Shown here: positions 39,645 to 50,210 of the stretch, in pieces
How positions within the stretch are numbered: position 1 is the first letter of the stretch
Layout: each line of letters opens with the position of its first letter
Source: Pseudomonadota bacterium
GTDB taxonomy: Bacteria > Pseudomonadota > Gammaproteobacteria > Acidiferrobacterales > Acidiferrobacteraceae
DNA: 64,000 bases
Assembly (NCBI GenBank): GCA_021816625.1
Contig: JAKAXM010000007.1
Coordinates: forward strand, 24,833 to 88,832
Direction of reading: 5' to 3'
Program-made: the position numbers and the translations under genes
The notes under the pieces: generated by a model
Told to the model about the DNA's origin: nothing
Seen by the model: only the letters and a program-made list of their open reading frames with translations
Databases searched by the model: none

Positions 39645-39662
39645 TTGTCATGAATATGTCAT
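39645..39662 (+). promoter_or_regulatory. Pho-box-like direct repeat
   Basis: TTGTCAT-GAAT-ATGTCAT: 7-4-7 layout, 15/18 matches to CTGTCATAWAWCTGTCAY. Confidence 0.4.
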
Positions 39663-39725
39663 TGTGCCGCCAAACGGGCGTCATGGCATACCTCCATCCT
39701 GTCCCCCTTTACGGAGGGCTTGCCC

Positions 39726-40424
39726 ATGACGATGCATTACCTGATCCACCTTGCCAACTACTCAGACGGCGTGCTCTACATTATGGCCGTGATCCTGACG
39801 ATCGCGCTGGCCGTCATTATCGACCGTTTTTGGTACTTGCGGCGGACCCTCATGCAGGGCAACAGCCTGGTCGAGAAACTGGCGGCCCTGAAGGAGGCCA
39901 CGCATAGCCAGCTCACGAGCTTGGCGGCCTCGGCGCCCGGCTTGCCGGAGGCCGTCTTGCTGGATGTCGCGGTGCGTCATCTGGGGATCACGAATGGCGA
40001 GCAGCTGGGCAATCGCCTGGATGAGGCGACGCTGCGGCTCGCCCCGGCCCTCGATAAACGCCTCTGGATCCTCGATACCATCGTTACGCTGGCCCCGCTC
40101 CTCGGTCTCTTTGGTACCATCGTGGGTATGTTCCATGCCTTCTCGGTGCTTTCGGCCCCGGGGCATGCGCCCACGGCCGTTACGGGCGGCATCGCCGATG
40201 CCCTGGTTGCTACGGCCTCCGGGCTCTTTGTCGCCATGACAGGTCTCCTCGCCTTCAATGGTCTGAACAATAAGGTTCGCGTTGTTCTGCATCAGCTGGA
40301 CCTGGTGAAGACCATGCTTTTGAATCGCATGGACGGCGCGCCCGTCGTGATCGCCACCGACTCCCCGCAGTCGGCCCCCGGTCACTACGCTCAGACCCGT
40401 GCGCGCATGGCTAAATCCTCATGA
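39726..40424 (+). CDS. exbB: ExbB/TolQ/MotA family proton channel protein
   Basis: MTMHYLIHLANYSDGVLYIMAVILTIALAVIIDRFWYLRR...TLAPLLGLFGTIVGMFHAFSVL; GGAGG SD. Confidence 0.92.
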   Translation: MTMHYLIHLANYSDGVLYIMAVILTIALAVIIDRFWYLRRTLMQGNSLVEKLAALKEATHSQLTSLAASAPGLPEAVLLDVAVRHLGITNGEQLGNRLDEATLRLAPALDKRLWILDTIVTLAPLLGLFGTIVGMFHAFSVLSAPGHAPTAVTGGIADALVATASGLFVAMTGLLAFNGLNNKVRVVLHQLDLVKTMLLNRMDGAPVVIATDSPQSAPGHYAQTRARMAKSS

Positions 40425-40819
40425 ATATGCGCTACTTCGAGACCAAGAAGGGCCGGATCGAGTTGATCCCTATGATCGACGTCATGTTTTTCCTGCTGAT
40501 CTTCTTCATGATCTTGACGCTGCGCATGATCCCCGATCAGGGGCTAGGCCTCGCCTTGCCCGCGGCCAGCCGCGCCAAGGTCTTGCCGCGGCCGCAAGTC
40601 TTGGTCGCCATCACAGCCGACGGGGCCATCCATGTCCATGGCCAGGTGGTGACCCTCGCGGCCCTCAAGGCCTTGCTCGCCCGCCGCGCGCATGGCCGGC
40701 GCCCCGCCGTCACTATCGCCGCGTCGCGCAAGGTCCCGTTCCAGGATTTCGTGAGCGTCATGAACGCCGCCCGCGCCGCCGGGGTGGCGAGTGTCGGCAT
40801 CGCGTCCCACCGGTCGTGA
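40421..40819 (+). CDS. exbD: ExbD/TolR family biopolymer transporter
   Basis: KKGRIELIPMIDVMFFLLIFFMILTLRMIP; VLVAITADGAIHV. Confidence 0.92.
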   Translation: MNMRYFETKKGRIELIPMIDVMFFLLIFFMILTLRMIPDQGLGLALPAASRAKVLPRPQVLVAITADGAIHVHGQVVTLAALKALLARRAHGRRPAVTIAASRKVPFQDFVSVMNAARAAGVASVGIASHRS

Positions 40820-40837
40820 TGGGATGTCGGTGCTGAT

Positions 40838-41542
40838 ATGAGCGCGTTCTTGTGTTTATCGCCCGCCCCGCGCGGCCCGCGTTGGGGGTTTGCGCGGGCG
40901 CTGCTGCTCGCCGTCGCCCTCGAGGGCCTGGTCGCGGCCGGTCTGATGGTCGTCATGGCCCACGCCGATACGCCCCCGCCGGGCGTGGCGCACAAACCCA
41001 TGGCCGTGCATTTTGTGACCCTGCCGGCACCCAAGCCGCCACCGCCTGCCGTCGTACCGCGGCCGCAACCCCGCCCGGTTCATCAGCCGCCCCCGATGCC
41101 CCGGCCGCGTCCGGTCGTGCATCATAACCCGGTTGCCGAGCCACTCCCGCCGCCGCCGCCCCGCCCGCAGGTCGTGCCGCGGCCGCCCGCACCGGTGCCG
41201 CAGCCGCCGCCGGCGCCGCGTTTAAGTCCGGCGGCCGTAGAGGGGGTGATCGACCGCTATGCGGCCGCCCTGCACGCCCATATCCAAGGGGCTTTGGTGG
41301 TGCCGGGTCCGGTCGCCGCGCTGGGGCTTTCGGGGGCTGTGACGGTCCGCTTCGCGGTGAGCCCGGGCGGTCGCTTGCTCTGGGTCCGCGTCGCTCGCTC
41401 GAGCGGGATTGGATCGATCGACCGGGCCGGCGTCGCGGCCGTCCGTCATTGCCACTATCCGCCGTTTACCAAGGGTATGCCCGGCCATGTGCTCGTCTTC
41501 CGCGTGCGCGTAGGCATCAATAGGGGCCATCGCCGCTACTAG
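40838..41542 (+). CDS. tonB: TonB energy transducer, Pro-rich periplasmic linker
   Basis: N-terminal TM; PRPQPRPVHQPPPMPRPRPVV...; TonB C-terminal domain SGAVTVRFAVSPGGRLLWVRVARSSGIGSIDRAGVAAVRHCHYPPF. Confidence 0.92.
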   Translation: MSAFLCLSPAPRGPRWGFARALLLAVALEGLVAAGLMVVMAHADTPPPGVAHKPMAVHFVTLPAPKPPPPAVVPRPQPRPVHQPPPMPRPRPVVHHNPVAEPLPPPPPRPQVVPRPPAPVPQPPPAPRLSPAAVEGVIDRYAAALHAHIQGALVVPGPVAALGLSGAVTVRFAVSPGGRLLWVRVARSSGIGSIDRAGVAAVRHCHYPPFTKGMPGHVLVFRVRVGINRGHRRY

Positions 41543-41548
41543 CGGTAG

Positions 41549-42247
41549 TCAGGCGGGACAGAGCGCGCAACCGGCGGCGCGATCCAGCCAGAACTCCACG
41601 GCGGCCTGCGCCATGAGCTGCCCCAACGGGGTCGCGGCCCCGGGCGCGAGACTTGCGCGCAGCGCCGGGGCCTTGGCCGCGCCGGGCGCGAGCACGATGC
41701 GCCGCCGCGCGCCTACGAGCGTCGGCAGGGTCAACGTTATGCGGGCGCATCGGCCGTCCTGGGCGGGGACCGCGGCCACGGACTCCGCCGGGGTAAGGGG
41801 CATGCCCGGGAACAGGGAGGCGATGTGGCCATCGGTGCCAAGGCCCAGCAATACGATATCCAAAGCCAGACCGCCGCGCGTGGCGCGGTCCAGCAGGTCT
41901 CGGTACTGGCGCGCCGCGGCATCGGCCCCCTCCTCGCCATGGATCCTGTGGATGACGGCGCCCGGCGGCGCGCTGCCGAGCCATAGCCGGTGGGCGAGCC
42001 CGTAATTGCTGTCGGGGTGGTCGGGAGGCACGGCGCGCTCGTCACTGAAAAAGATCTCGAGGGCCGGCCAGGGCACCGCATTGCCTAGGCGCCGCAGTTC
42101 TTCATAAAGCCGTGCCGGGGTCTGGCCGCCGGAGAGCGCGATCCGCAGGATATGCCCGCCGGCCCAGGCGGCGCGCGCTTCAAGCACTAAGCGGTCGGCG
42201 AGCGCGGCCGCAAGCGTCCCAGGGTCGTCGGCGATGGTGTAGATCAT
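41549..42247 (-). CDS. pgl: 6-phosphogluconolactonase
   Basis: ALSGGQTPARLYEELRRL...FFSDERAVPPDHPDSNYG...LLGLGTDGHIASLFPG. Confidence 0.94.
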   Translation of the reverse strand: MIYTIADDPGTLAAALADRLVLEARAAWAGGHILRIALSGGQTPARLYEELRRLGNAVPWPALEIFFSDERAVPPDHPDSNYGLAHRLWLGSAPPGAVIHRIHGEEGADAAARQYRDLLDRATRGGLALDIVLLGLGTDGHIASLFPGMPLTPAESVAAVPAQDGRCARITLTLPTLVGARRRIVLAPGAAKAPALRASLAPGAATPLGQLMAQAAVEFWLDRAAGCALCPA

Positions 42248-43761
42248 GCGGTGGGGGTGGGCGGGTCGAGTGGATGCCAGCTGCGGCCGTCGGCGCGGAT
42301 CAAGCCATCGGCGGCGGCCGGTCCCTCGCTGCCGGCGCTATAGTTGGGGAAATCGGTGGGCGGGTTTTGGGCCCACGCATCGAGGATAGGCGTCACGAAG
42401 CGCCACGCCTCTTCCACCGAGTCGCGGCGTGCGAATAGGGCCGCGTAGCCCCGCATGGTATCGACGAGCAGGCGTTCATAGGCCAAGGGCATTTCGCCGT
42501 CGTAGCGGGCCCCGTAGGAAAACCGCATGCGCGCGTAATCGACCTGGGTCTCCTGGCCCGGGGCCTTGATCCCAAAGCCGAGACTTATGCCCTCGAAGGG
42601 TTGGATGCGCAGTACCAGCCGGTTGGGTTCGATCCGGGAGCAGACCTGTTCCTGTCCAAAGAGACAGAAGGGGATCTGCCGGAATTGGATCACGACCTCG
42701 GTCGACGACTGCCGCAGGCCCTTGCCGGTGCGGATATAGAAGGGGATGCCTTGCCAGCGCCAGTTGTCGACGAACACGCGCAGGGCGACGTAGGTGGGTA
42801 CGGGTGAGGCCGCGTCCACGCCCGGCTCTTCCCGGTAGGCCTTAAGACCTCCCCCGGGTTCGGGCCCATATTGCCCTCGCACCGTCGAGGCCAACACCTC
42901 TTGCGCGTTATAAAACGGACGCAGCGCCCGAAACACCTCGGTCTTCTTGTCACGGATCGCATCGGCGTGGAAGGACAAGGGGGGCTCCATGGCGATCAGG
43001 CTCAGGATCTGCAGGAGGTGGTTTTGCACCATGTCCCGCAATACGCCGGTTTCTTCATAGTAGGCCCCGCGTCCCTCGATCCCGATGGTTTCGGCGGCGG
43101 TGATCTGTACGTGATCGATATGGGCCCGGTTCCATAAGGGCTCGAATATGGCATTGGCGAAGCGGAAGACCAAGATGTTCTGGACGGTCTCCTTGCCGAG
43201 ATAGTGGTCGATCCGATAGACCTGGTCTTCTCGAAAGACGCCCGCGATCTCCTCGTTTAGCGCCTGTGCGGAGGCAAGGTCGCGTCCGAACGGCTTTTCC
43301 ACCACCAGGCGCGTAAACGGCCGGTCGTCCACCTTGTTGATCATCTCCGCGTCCTGGAGCTGGTGGACGAGCAGGGGATAGCTGCTCGGCAGGGTGGCGA
43401 GATAGAAGATCCGGTTGCCGCGCGTGTCGTGCTGGTGATCGATTTCGCGCAACGACATGTTCAGGCGTTGGAACAGCGTCTGATCGGTGAAATGACCGGC
43501 CTCGTAGTAGAGGCGGGCGGCAAACCCCGCCCACTGGGCATCGCTTGGGGGGCTTGCGCCGAAGGTCGTGCAGGCCTCGCGCATGAAGGCGCGAAACTGT
43601 TCGTGCGAGAAGGGCCTGCGGCTTGCCCCCAGGATCGCGAAGCCCGGAGGGAGTAGGCCCTTGACGTGGAGCCGGAAGAGCGCCGGCATGAGCTTACGGC
43701 GCGCGAGGTCGCCGGTCGCCCCGAAGATGAGCAGTACACAGGGCTCGGGGGCGCTGGTCAT
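42244..43761 (-). CDS. zwf: Glucose-6-phosphate 1-dehydrogenase
   Basis: [22 protein letters not shown]...[17 protein letters not shown]...[22 protein letters not shown]. Confidence 0.97.
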   Translation of the reverse strand: MTSAPEPCVLLIFGATGDLARRKLMPALFRLHVKGLLPPGFAILGASRRPFSHEQFRAFMREACTTFGASPPSDAQWAGFAARLYYEAGHFTDQTLFQRLNMSLREIDHQHDTRGNRIFYLATLPSSYPLLVHQLQDAEMINKVDDRPFTRLVVEKPFGRDLASAQALNEEIAGVFREDQVYRIDHYLGKETVQNILVFRFANAIFEPLWNRAHIDHVQITAAETIGIEGRGAYYEETGVLRDMVQNHLLQILSLIAMEPPLSFHADAIRDKKTEVFRALRPFYNAQEVLASTVRGQYGPEPGGGLKAYREEPGVDAASPVPTYVALRVFVDNWRWQGIPFYIRTGKGLRQSSTEVVIQFRQIPFCLFGQEQVCSRIEPNRLVLRIQPFEGISLGFGIKAPGQETQVDYARMRFSYGARYDGEMPLAYERLLVDTMRGYAALFARRDSVEEAWRFVTPILDAWAQNPPTDFPNYSAGSEGPAAADGLIRADGRSWHPLDPPTPTA

Positions 43762-44039
43762 GGCCGCTCCCCCGCTCGGATAGGTCTTGGGCTCAGGCGC
43801 AGGATGGTTCTGGCCGCCGATATAGTTCGGGTCTTGGCTATGTTCACGGTATCCCTCGTCCTGCGTGGTTGCTCCCGGGCTCGTCCGGGTCCGTACCCTG
43901 TTCGGGGCGCGTCGGGCGGCCGCCTGAGGGCTGCCCCCTCAAAAACCTTATAGACGGGCCCCTCCGTGCGTCGCGGACCCAGGTGCTGCAAATCGCCGCG
44001 CTATCGGGTACATTGCCGACTTTAGCTTTGGGGCCTGGC

Positions 44040-44708
44040 ATGCGCGACTTCAAGATTGCACCTTCGATTCTTTCGGCGGACTTCGCCCGGCTCGGCGAAG
44101 AGGTTCATAACGTCCTGGCGGCAGGGGCCGATATGGTCCATTTCGACGTCATGGATAACCACTACGTGCCGAACCTCACCATCGGCCCGCTCGTATGCGA
44201 GGCCTTGCGCAAGAACCAGGTCAAGGCCGACATCGACGTCCATCTCATGGTAAAGCCCGTCGACCGGCTGATCCCCGATTTTGCGAAGGCCGGCGCTACC
44301 TACATCACGTTCCATCCCGAGGCCAGCGAACACATCGACCGCACGCTTACCCTCATCAAGGACAGTGGCTGCCGCTGCGGCCTGGTCTTCAATCCGGCGA
44401 CGCCGCTTTCCTACCTCGATTATGTCATGGATAAGCTCGACATGATCTTGATCATGTCGGTCAATCCGGGCTTCGGGGGGCAAAGTTTCATTCGGCAGTC
44501 CCTCGATAAGCTGCGGGCGGTCCGCGCTCGCATCGACGCGAGCGGCCGTCCGATCCGGCTCGAGATCGACGGGGGCGTGAAGATCGAGAACATCCGCGAG
44601 ATCGCAGCGGCCGGGGCCGACACCTTCGTCGCCGGTTCGGCGATCTTTGGGACCGCCGACTATCGCGCCACCATTCAAAAGATGCGCACGGAGCTCGCGC
44701 TGGCATGA
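44040..44708 (+). CDS. rpe: Ribulose-phosphate 3-epimerase
   Basis: [47 protein letters not shown]...[11 protein letters not shown]. Confidence 0.97.
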   Translation: MRDFKIAPSILSADFARLGEEVHNVLAAGADMVHFDVMDNHYVPNLTIGPLVCEALRKNQVKADIDVHLMVKPVDRLIPDFAKAGATYITFHPEASEHIDRTLTLIKDSGCRCGLVFNPATPLSYLDYVMDKLDMILIMSVNPGFGGQSFIRQSLDKLRAVRARIDASGRPIRLEIDGGVKIENIREIAAAGADTFVAGSAIFGTADYRATIQKMRTELALA

Positions 44709-45412
44709 GCCGCCTTCCGCTCGCAAGCCTCCTGTTCGATCTCGATGGGACCTTGGTCGATACGGTACCGGATCTGGCCGACGCCGCAAACCACATGCTC
44801 GCCGCGCTTGGCCGTCCCGTTCAGGATGAGGCGACCGTGGCCGGCTGGATCGGCGACGGTGTGCCCCGGCTTATCAAGCGGGCCTTGACCGGCCAGCCGT
44901 TCGGCGAGCCCGATGCGGCCTTGTTCGCAGAGGCCCAGGCCCTTTATAACGCCCATTACGAGGCCCATGTGGCCTGTCGCAGCCGCCTGTTCCCTGGGGT
45001 GCTACCCACCCTCGAGACCCTGCGGGCGACCGGTTTTCGGCTGGCGTGCGTTACCAACAAGGCCCGGCGGTTCACGGGGCCCTTGCTGGAGGCCTTAGGG
45101 ATAGCCCCGTATTTCGGGGCGGTTGTGAGTGGTGACGAGGTCGCGCGCGCGAAGCCCGATCCGCTGCCGCTATTCGTCGCCTGTGAGCGGCTCGGCGTGA
45201 GCCCCCGCAGTGCGGCCCTTGTGGGCGACTCGGGCAACGATATGCGCGCGGCCAGGGCGGCGGCTATGCCGGCGCTGGCCGTGAGCTATGGCTACCATCA
45301 CGGCGCCGATCTAAAGGGTCTGGGTGCCACGGTGATTGTCGAGGCATTCAGTGATATCCCCTCTTGCATACGGTTTACAGGCGACTTCGTGCGCGCCGAG
45401 GCCGCGTCATGA
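44705..45412 (+). CDS. gph: Phosphoglycolate phosphatase
   Basis: [30 protein letters not shown]...[18 protein letters not shown]...[19 protein letters not shown] overlap with rpe. Confidence 0.95.
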   Translation: MSRLPLASLLFDLDGTLVDTVPDLADAANHMLAALGRPVQDEATVAGWIGDGVPRLIKRALTGQPFGEPDAALFAEAQALYNAHYEAHVACRSRLFPGVLPTLETLRATGFRLACVTNKARRFTGPLLEALGIAPYFGAVVSGDEVARAKPDPLPLFVACERLGVSPRSAALVGDSGNDMRAARAAAMPALAVSYGYHHGADLKGLGATVIVEAFSDIPSCIRFTGDFVRAEAAS

Positions 45413-45428
45413 GACGGGGGCGATGGCG

Positions 45429-45465
45429 CCTTAAGGGAATGACGACCACCCTCTACCCCTTAAGG
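45429..45465 (+). promoter_or_regulatory. Inverted repeat / hairpin overlapping the trpE Shine-Dalgarno
   Basis: CCTTAAGGG-19 nt-CCCTTAAGG; right arm overlaps AAGGAAG SD at 45462-45468; trpE ATG at 45476. Confidence 0.5.
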
Positions 45466-45475
45466 AAGAACCGCT

Positions 45476-46969
45476 ATGCCAGACAAGCACTCGTTATCTT
45501 TTGACGCCGTTGGGGGCGAATTCGTCCTCGTGATCCGCGAGGTCCTAGCCGACCTCGATACCCCGCTCAGTTGCTATCTGAAGCTCGCGCAAGGTCGCTA
45601 CTCCTACCTCCTCGAGTCCGTCGAGGGCGGCGAGAAGTGGGGGCGGTATTCGGTGATCGGCCTGCCGGCGCGCACGTGCCTGCGCGTAACGGGCCATGAG
45701 GCGGCGCTTGAGCATGACGGGGCCATTGTCGCGCGTGGACGGACCGACGACGTGCTGGCGACGGTACGGGCCTTCAAGTCGCGCTTTAGCGTCGTAAGCA
45801 CCCCGGGTCTCCCCAAGTTTCATGGGGGGCTGGTCGGCTACTTTGGCTACGAGACGGTCCGTCACATAGAGCCCGTACTGGGCGAGAACACCCGGCCCGA
45901 CGAGACCGGGGGGCCGGATGCGCTCTTTCTCGTAAGCGACGAACTCGTGATCTTCGATAATCTCCGGGGGACTTTGTCGCTCGTAGTCCACGCCCGCGCG
46001 GCCGATGGCGACGCAGGCCGGGCCCGGGCCCGGCGGCGCCTGGACGAACTCGAGGCCGCCTTGCGTCAACCCCTGGTCGCGCCGGTGGCGCCGGATGGGC
46101 CGGGCGGGCTGAGCGAGGCCGATTTTGTCTCGGGTTTCACTAAATCGGGTTTCGAGGCCGCGGTGGAGCGCTCGCGCGCCTATATCGAGGCCGGCGATAT
46201 CATGCAGGTCGCGCTGTCGCAGCGGCTGTCGGCGCCGGTCCGTTTCTCGCCGCTCAATCTCTATCGCGCCCTGCGCCGCATCAACCCCTCGCCCTACATG
46301 TATCTCCTGGACTTGGGGGAATTCCAAGTGGTCGGATCCTCGCCCGAGATCCTGACCCGGCTCGAGGGGCGCGAAATGGCGGTCCGGCCCATCGCCGGGA
46401 CCCGGCCACGCAGCCCCGACCGCGCCGAGGATGAACGGCTGGCCGCCGAGCTGCTCGCCGATCCCAAAGAGCGGGCCGAGCACGTGATGCTAGTCGACCT
46501 CGGCCGCAACGATCTCGGCCGGGTCGCGGATATAGGGACAGTCACGGTCACAGATGCCATGACCATCGAACGCTACTCCCATGTCATGCATCTCGTCTCG
46601 CATGTCACCGCGCGTCTGAAACCCGGCCTCGACGCCTTCGACGTCCTGCGCGCTACCTTCCCGGCCGGCACCCTCACGGGCGCCCCCAAGGTCCGCGCCA
46701 TGGAGATCATCGATGAACTGGAGCCCGTAAAGCGCGGCCTCTACGCGGGCGCGGTGGGCTATATCGGCTGGAATGGCGACATGGACATGGCCATCGCGAT
46801 CCGGACCGCCGTCATTCGCGAGGGGCGCCTCTATCTCCAGGTCGGTGCCGGCATCGTTGCCGATTCCGTGCCGGAGCGCGAATGGGAGGAGACCATGAAC
46901 AAGGCGCGGGCGATGGTGCGCGCGGCGGAGCTCGCGGCCGCCGGGCTGCGCGGAAGCGACCATGACTAG
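45476..46969 (+). CDS. trpE: Anthranilate synthase component I
   Basis: LESVEGGEKWGRYSVIGLPA...FQVVGSSPEILTRLEGREMAVRPIAGTRPRS...FPAGTLTGAPKVRAMEIIDELEP. Confidence 0.97.
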   Translation: MPDKHSLSFDAVGGEFVLVIREVLADLDTPLSCYLKLAQGRYSYLLESVEGGEKWGRYSVIGLPARTCLRVTGHEAALEHDGAIVARGRTDDVLATVRAFKSRFSVVSTPGLPKFHGGLVGYFGYETVRHIEPVLGENTRPDETGGPDALFLVSDELVIFDNLRGTLSLVVHARAADGDAGRARARRRLDELEAALRQPLVAPVAPDGPGGLSEADFVSGFTKSGFEAAVERSRAYIEAGDIMQVALSQRLSAPVRFSPLNLYRALRRINPSPYMYLLDLGEFQVVGSSPEILTRLEGREMAVRPIAGTRPRSPDRAEDERLAAELLADPKERAEHVMLVDLGRNDLGRVADIGTVTVTDAMTIERYSHVMHLVSHVTARLKPGLDAFDVLRATFPAGTLTGAPKVRAMEIIDELEPVKRGLYAGAVGYIGWNGDMDMAIAIRTAVIREGRLYLQVGAGIVADSVPEREWEETMNKARAMVRAAELAAAGLRGSDHD

Positions 46970-46987
46970 GCACGGGGCAGGTCAACC

Positions 46988-47563
46988 ATGATTCTCATGA
47001 TCGATAATTACGACTCCTTTACCTACAACCTGGTGCAGTACTTGGGTGAGCTCGGTGCCGATGTGCGGGTCGTGCGCAACGATCAGATCTCCTTAGATGA
47101 GATCGCCCGCCTCGCGCCCGAGCGGATCGTGATATCGCCCGGGCCCTGCACCCCGAACGAGGCCGGCATATCGCTGGATCTCATACTCCGTTTCGGGGAA
47201 TCCATCCCGATCTTGGGCGTGTGTCTGGGCCATCAGAGCATAGGCCAGGCCTTTGGGGGGCGGGTCGTGCGCGCCACGCGGGTCATGCACGGTAAGACCT
47301 CCACGATCCGTCACGAGGGCCGCGGGGTGTTCAGAGGCCTGCCGGACCACTTTACGGCCACCCGCTATCACTCGCTCGTGGTCGCCCAGGATGACCTCCC
47401 CGAGTCCCTCGAGATTACCGCCGTGAGCGAGGATGACGGGGAGATCATGGGCCTGCGTCACAAATGGTGGCCGGTGGAAGGCGTGCAGTTTCATCCCGAG
47501 TCCATCCTGAGCCAGCATGGCCTCGCACTTTTGCGGAACTTTCTGGAGGACAGGCGGCCGTGA
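46988..47563 (+). CDS. trpG: Anthranilate synthase glutamine amidotransferase subunit
   Basis: [23 protein letters not shown]...[14 protein letters not shown]...[17 protein letters not shown]. Confidence 0.97.
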   Translation: MILMIDNYDSFTYNLVQYLGELGADVRVVRNDQISLDEIARLAPERIVISPGPCTPNEAGISLDLILRFGESIPILGVCLGHQSIGQAFGGRVVRATRVMHGKTSTIRHEGRGVFRGLPDHFTATRYHSLVVAQDDLPESLEITAVSEDDGEIMGLRHKWWPVEGVQFHPESILSQHGLALLRNFLEDRRP

Positions 47564-48588
47564 CCGCGCTCACGGAGGCGCTGATGCGCTTGGCACAGGG
47601 CGAGGACCTGACGGCGGCGGACATGAAGGCCGCACTCGCCGTCGTGATGAGCGGGGCGGGGACCCCGGCCCAGATCGGCGGCTTCCTCATGGCCTTGCGT
47701 CTCAAGGGCGAGACGGTCGATGAGATCGTGGCCGCGGCCGAGGTCCTGCGCGCGCTCGCGACTCCGGTGGTGGTCGCTGATCGCGACCACCTCATCGACA
47801 CCTGCGGCACGGGCGGGGACGGGATGTCCACCTTCAATATCTCGACTGCGACCGCCCTGGTCTGTGCCGGCGCCGGCGCCCGGGTCGCCAAGCACGGCAA
47901 CCGCTCGGTGTCGAGCCGCTCCGGGAGTGCCGATGTGCTGGAGGCGGCCGGTGTCGCGCTGGATCTATCACCCGCGCAGGTCGGGCGCTGCATCGATACC
48001 GTGGGCATCGGGTTTTTGTTCGCCCCGCGCCACCACGAGGCCATGCGCCACGCGGCAGGGCCGCGCCGGGAGTTGCATGTGCGCACCCTGTTCAATCTCC
48101 TGGGACCCTTGACGAACCCGGCCCGCACGCCGCGCCAGCTGGTTGGTGTCTACAGCGCGGCCCTGCTCGAGACCTTCGCGCGGGCCTTGCAGGCCTTGGG
48201 GAGCGTCCACAGCCTCGTCGTCCACTCCGAGGATGGGCTCGATGAGATCAGCCCGGCTGCGCCGACCGAGGTCTGTGAGATGCGCCACGGTGTCATCACG
48301 CGCTACCGGATAGCGCCTGCCGACTTCGGTCTGGCGCGGGGCGATTTGCAAGACCTCAAGGTCGCCGATGCCACCGAGAGCCTCGCGATCCTCGATGCCG
48401 TCTTGACCGGGCGCGAGCAGGGCCCGGCCATGACGGCCGTGGTCTTGAATGCCGGCGCCGCCCTGTATGTCGCGGGCCTGGCCGCCGATCTCAAGGAGGG
48501 CGTAAACCGTGCCCGGCGCGTGCTGAGCGAGGGTCAGGGACGCGTCAAGCTGTCGGAGCTTGCGGCCTTCACTCGAGGTCTGTCATGA
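47560..48588 (+). CDS. trpD: Anthranilate phosphoribosyltransferase
   Basis: GTG start overlapping the trpG stop; [52 protein letters not shown]. Confidence 0.96.
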   Translation: MTALTEALMRLAQGEDLTAADMKAALAVVMSGAGTPAQIGGFLMALRLKGETVDEIVAAAEVLRALATPVVVADRDHLIDTCGTGGDGMSTFNISTATALVCAGAGARVAKHGNRSVSSRSGSADVLEAAGVALDLSPAQVGRCIDTVGIGFLFAPRHHEAMRHAAGPRRELHVRTLFNLLGPLTNPARTPRQLVGVYSAALLETFARALQALGSVHSLVVHSEDGLDEISPAAPTEVCEMRHGVITRYRIAPADFGLARGDLQDLKVADATESLAILDAVLTGREQGPAMTAVVLNAGAALYVAGLAADLKEGVNRARRVLSEGQGRVKLSELAAFTRGLS

Positions 48589-49382
48589 ATCAGATCCTGA
48601 CCCGCATCTTGGCGGACAAGCGCGCGGAGTGCGCCCATAACCGCGCGCGCACGCCTCTGGCAGTCCTCGAGGACCAGATACGGACGCAGGGACCGGTACG
48701 GCCCTTCGCGCAGGCCTTGCAAGACCGGGCGGCCGCGGGGCGGCCGGCGGTGATCGCCGAGATGAAGCGGGCCTCCCCGAGCCGCGGACTGTTGCGCGCC
48801 AATCTCGATCCGGCGGCCATCGCCCGCGGATATGAGGCCGCGGGCGCAGCGGCCTTGTCGGTGCTCACCGACCAGCGCTACTTCCAGGGCTCGGCCGAGG
48901 ACCTGCGCGCCGCGCGCGCGGCTTGCGCGCTGCCGGTGCTGCGCAAGGATTTCATGGTCGATAGTTATCAGATCGCCGAGTCCCGGGCCCTGGGCGCCGA
49001 CTGCGTATTGTTGATTGCCGCGGCCTTACCCCCCGGGGCGTTGGAGGAGCTGTATGCGGCGGCCCAACATTACGGGCTCGATGCCTTGATCGAGGTCCAT
49101 GACCAGGCGGAATTGGAGCGGGCGCAGGCTTTGCCAGGCGGTCTTCTCGGTATCAATAATCGCGACCTGCAGACCTTCGTGACGACCATAGAGCGCACCC
49201 TGCAGTTGGTAGGGTTCGTGCCGCCCGATCGTCTTGTCATAACGGAAAGCGGCATATTGGGTCACAATGAGGTCGCCCGACTAAAAGAGGCCGGGCTGCG
49301 GGGTTTTCTGGTGGGCGAAGCATTCATGATTGCCGCCGATCCCGGGGCACGGCTCGCGCAACTATTCGAGGGATGGTTATGA
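48585..49382 (+). CDS. trpC: Indole-3-glycerol phosphate synthase
   Basis: VIAEMKRASPSRGLLRANLDP...LSVLTDQRYFQGS...LRKDFMVDSYQI...GINNRDLQTF. Confidence 0.96.
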   Translation: MNQILTRILADKRAECAHNRARTPLAVLEDQIRTQGPVRPFAQALQDRAAAGRPAVIAEMKRASPSRGLLRANLDPAAIARGYEAAGAAALSVLTDQRYFQGSAEDLRAARAACALPVLRKDFMVDSYQIAESRALGADCVLLIAAALPPGALEELYAAAQHYGLDALIEVHDQAELERAQALPGGLLGINNRDLQTFVTTIERTLQLVGFVPPDRLVITESGILGHNEVARLKEAGLRGFLVGEAFMIAADPGARLAQLFEGWL

Positions 49383-49798
49383 AGGCCGTAGTGGAGTGGG
49401 ATGGGGACGTGGCGTTTACGGGTACGACCGAAACCGGGCATCGGGTGGCGATGGATGGGCCGCCCGACCATGGCGGGCGCAACCGGGGGCCGCGGCCGAC
49501 CGAGCTCGTACTCGTGGGCATGGGCGGGTGCACCTCTTTCGACGTGGTCCACATCCTGCGCAAGGCCCGCGCCGATGTGCGCGGCTGCACGGCGCGCATC
49601 GAGGCCGATCGCGCCGACGAGGACCCCAAGGTGTTTACGCGCATGCATGTGCATTTCGTGGTCCGCGGACACGATCTGAAAGAGGCGACCGTCGAGCGTG
49701 CCATCCGGCTCTCGGCCGAGAAGTACTGCTCGGTCTCGATCATGCTCGGCAAGACCGCCGAGATCACCCATTCCTTCGAGATCGTGGATGTCGACTAG
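49379..49798 (+). CDS. OsmC family protein
   Basis: MKAVVEWDGDVAFTGTTETGHRVAMDGPPDHGG...GPRPTELVLVGMGGCTSFDVVHILRKAR. Confidence 0.9.
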   Translation: MKAVVEWDGDVAFTGTTETGHRVAMDGPPDHGGRNRGPRPTELVLVGMGGCTSFDVVHILRKARADVRGCTARIEADRADEDPKVFTRMHVHFVVRGHDLKEATVERAIRLSAEKYCSVSIMLGKTAEITHSFEIVDVD

Positions 49799-50195
49799 CG
49801 CGCCGCCGGTGAGCCCCTTGCGCCTGAATCACGTGGCGCTCATCTGCCCCGACCTCGAGGCCTGCGAGGCCTTCTATACCGGGATCCTAGCCTTGTCCGT
49901 GGTGTGGCGCCCCGATCCCGACAACGTCTATCTGTCGTCTGGGACGGACAATCTCGCCCTCCATCGCGGGGTCGCGGCACCGGGGGGCGCGCTCGATCAC
50001 ATCGGTTTTACGGTCGCCTCCGTGGCCGCCGTCGACGCCTGGTACGCGCGTCTGCAGGGGGCGGGGGTGCCGATCGCCGCACCACCGCGGACCCACCGCG
50101 ACGGGTCGCGCAGTCTCTATTGCCGCGACCCAAGCGGTGTCCTCGTTCAGTTGATGTTTTTACCGCTGCCCGATGCCCCGTTGGGGATGCCGTAA
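49788..50195 (+). CDS. Glyoxalase/VOC superfamily protein
   Basis: LRLNHVALICPDLEACEAFYTGILALSVVWRPDPDNVYLSSGTDNLALH...DHIGFTVASVAAVDAWYARL...SLYCRDPSGVLVQLMF. Confidence 0.88.
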   Translation: MSTSAPPVSPLRLNHVALICPDLEACEAFYTGILALSVVWRPDPDNVYLSSGTDNLALHRGVAAPGGALDHIGFTVASVAAVDAWYARLQGAGVPIAAPPRTHRDGSRSLYCRDPSGVLVQLMFLPLPDAPLGMP

Positions 50196-50210
50196 GGCCC
50201 CCGGGGGCCG

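Noticed and set aside
43762-44039. Long zwf-rpe divergent spacer as a possible riboswitch or sRNA locus
   Set aside because: No clear promoter-terminator pair; the ORF there is only the rpe upstream frame. Left unassigned.
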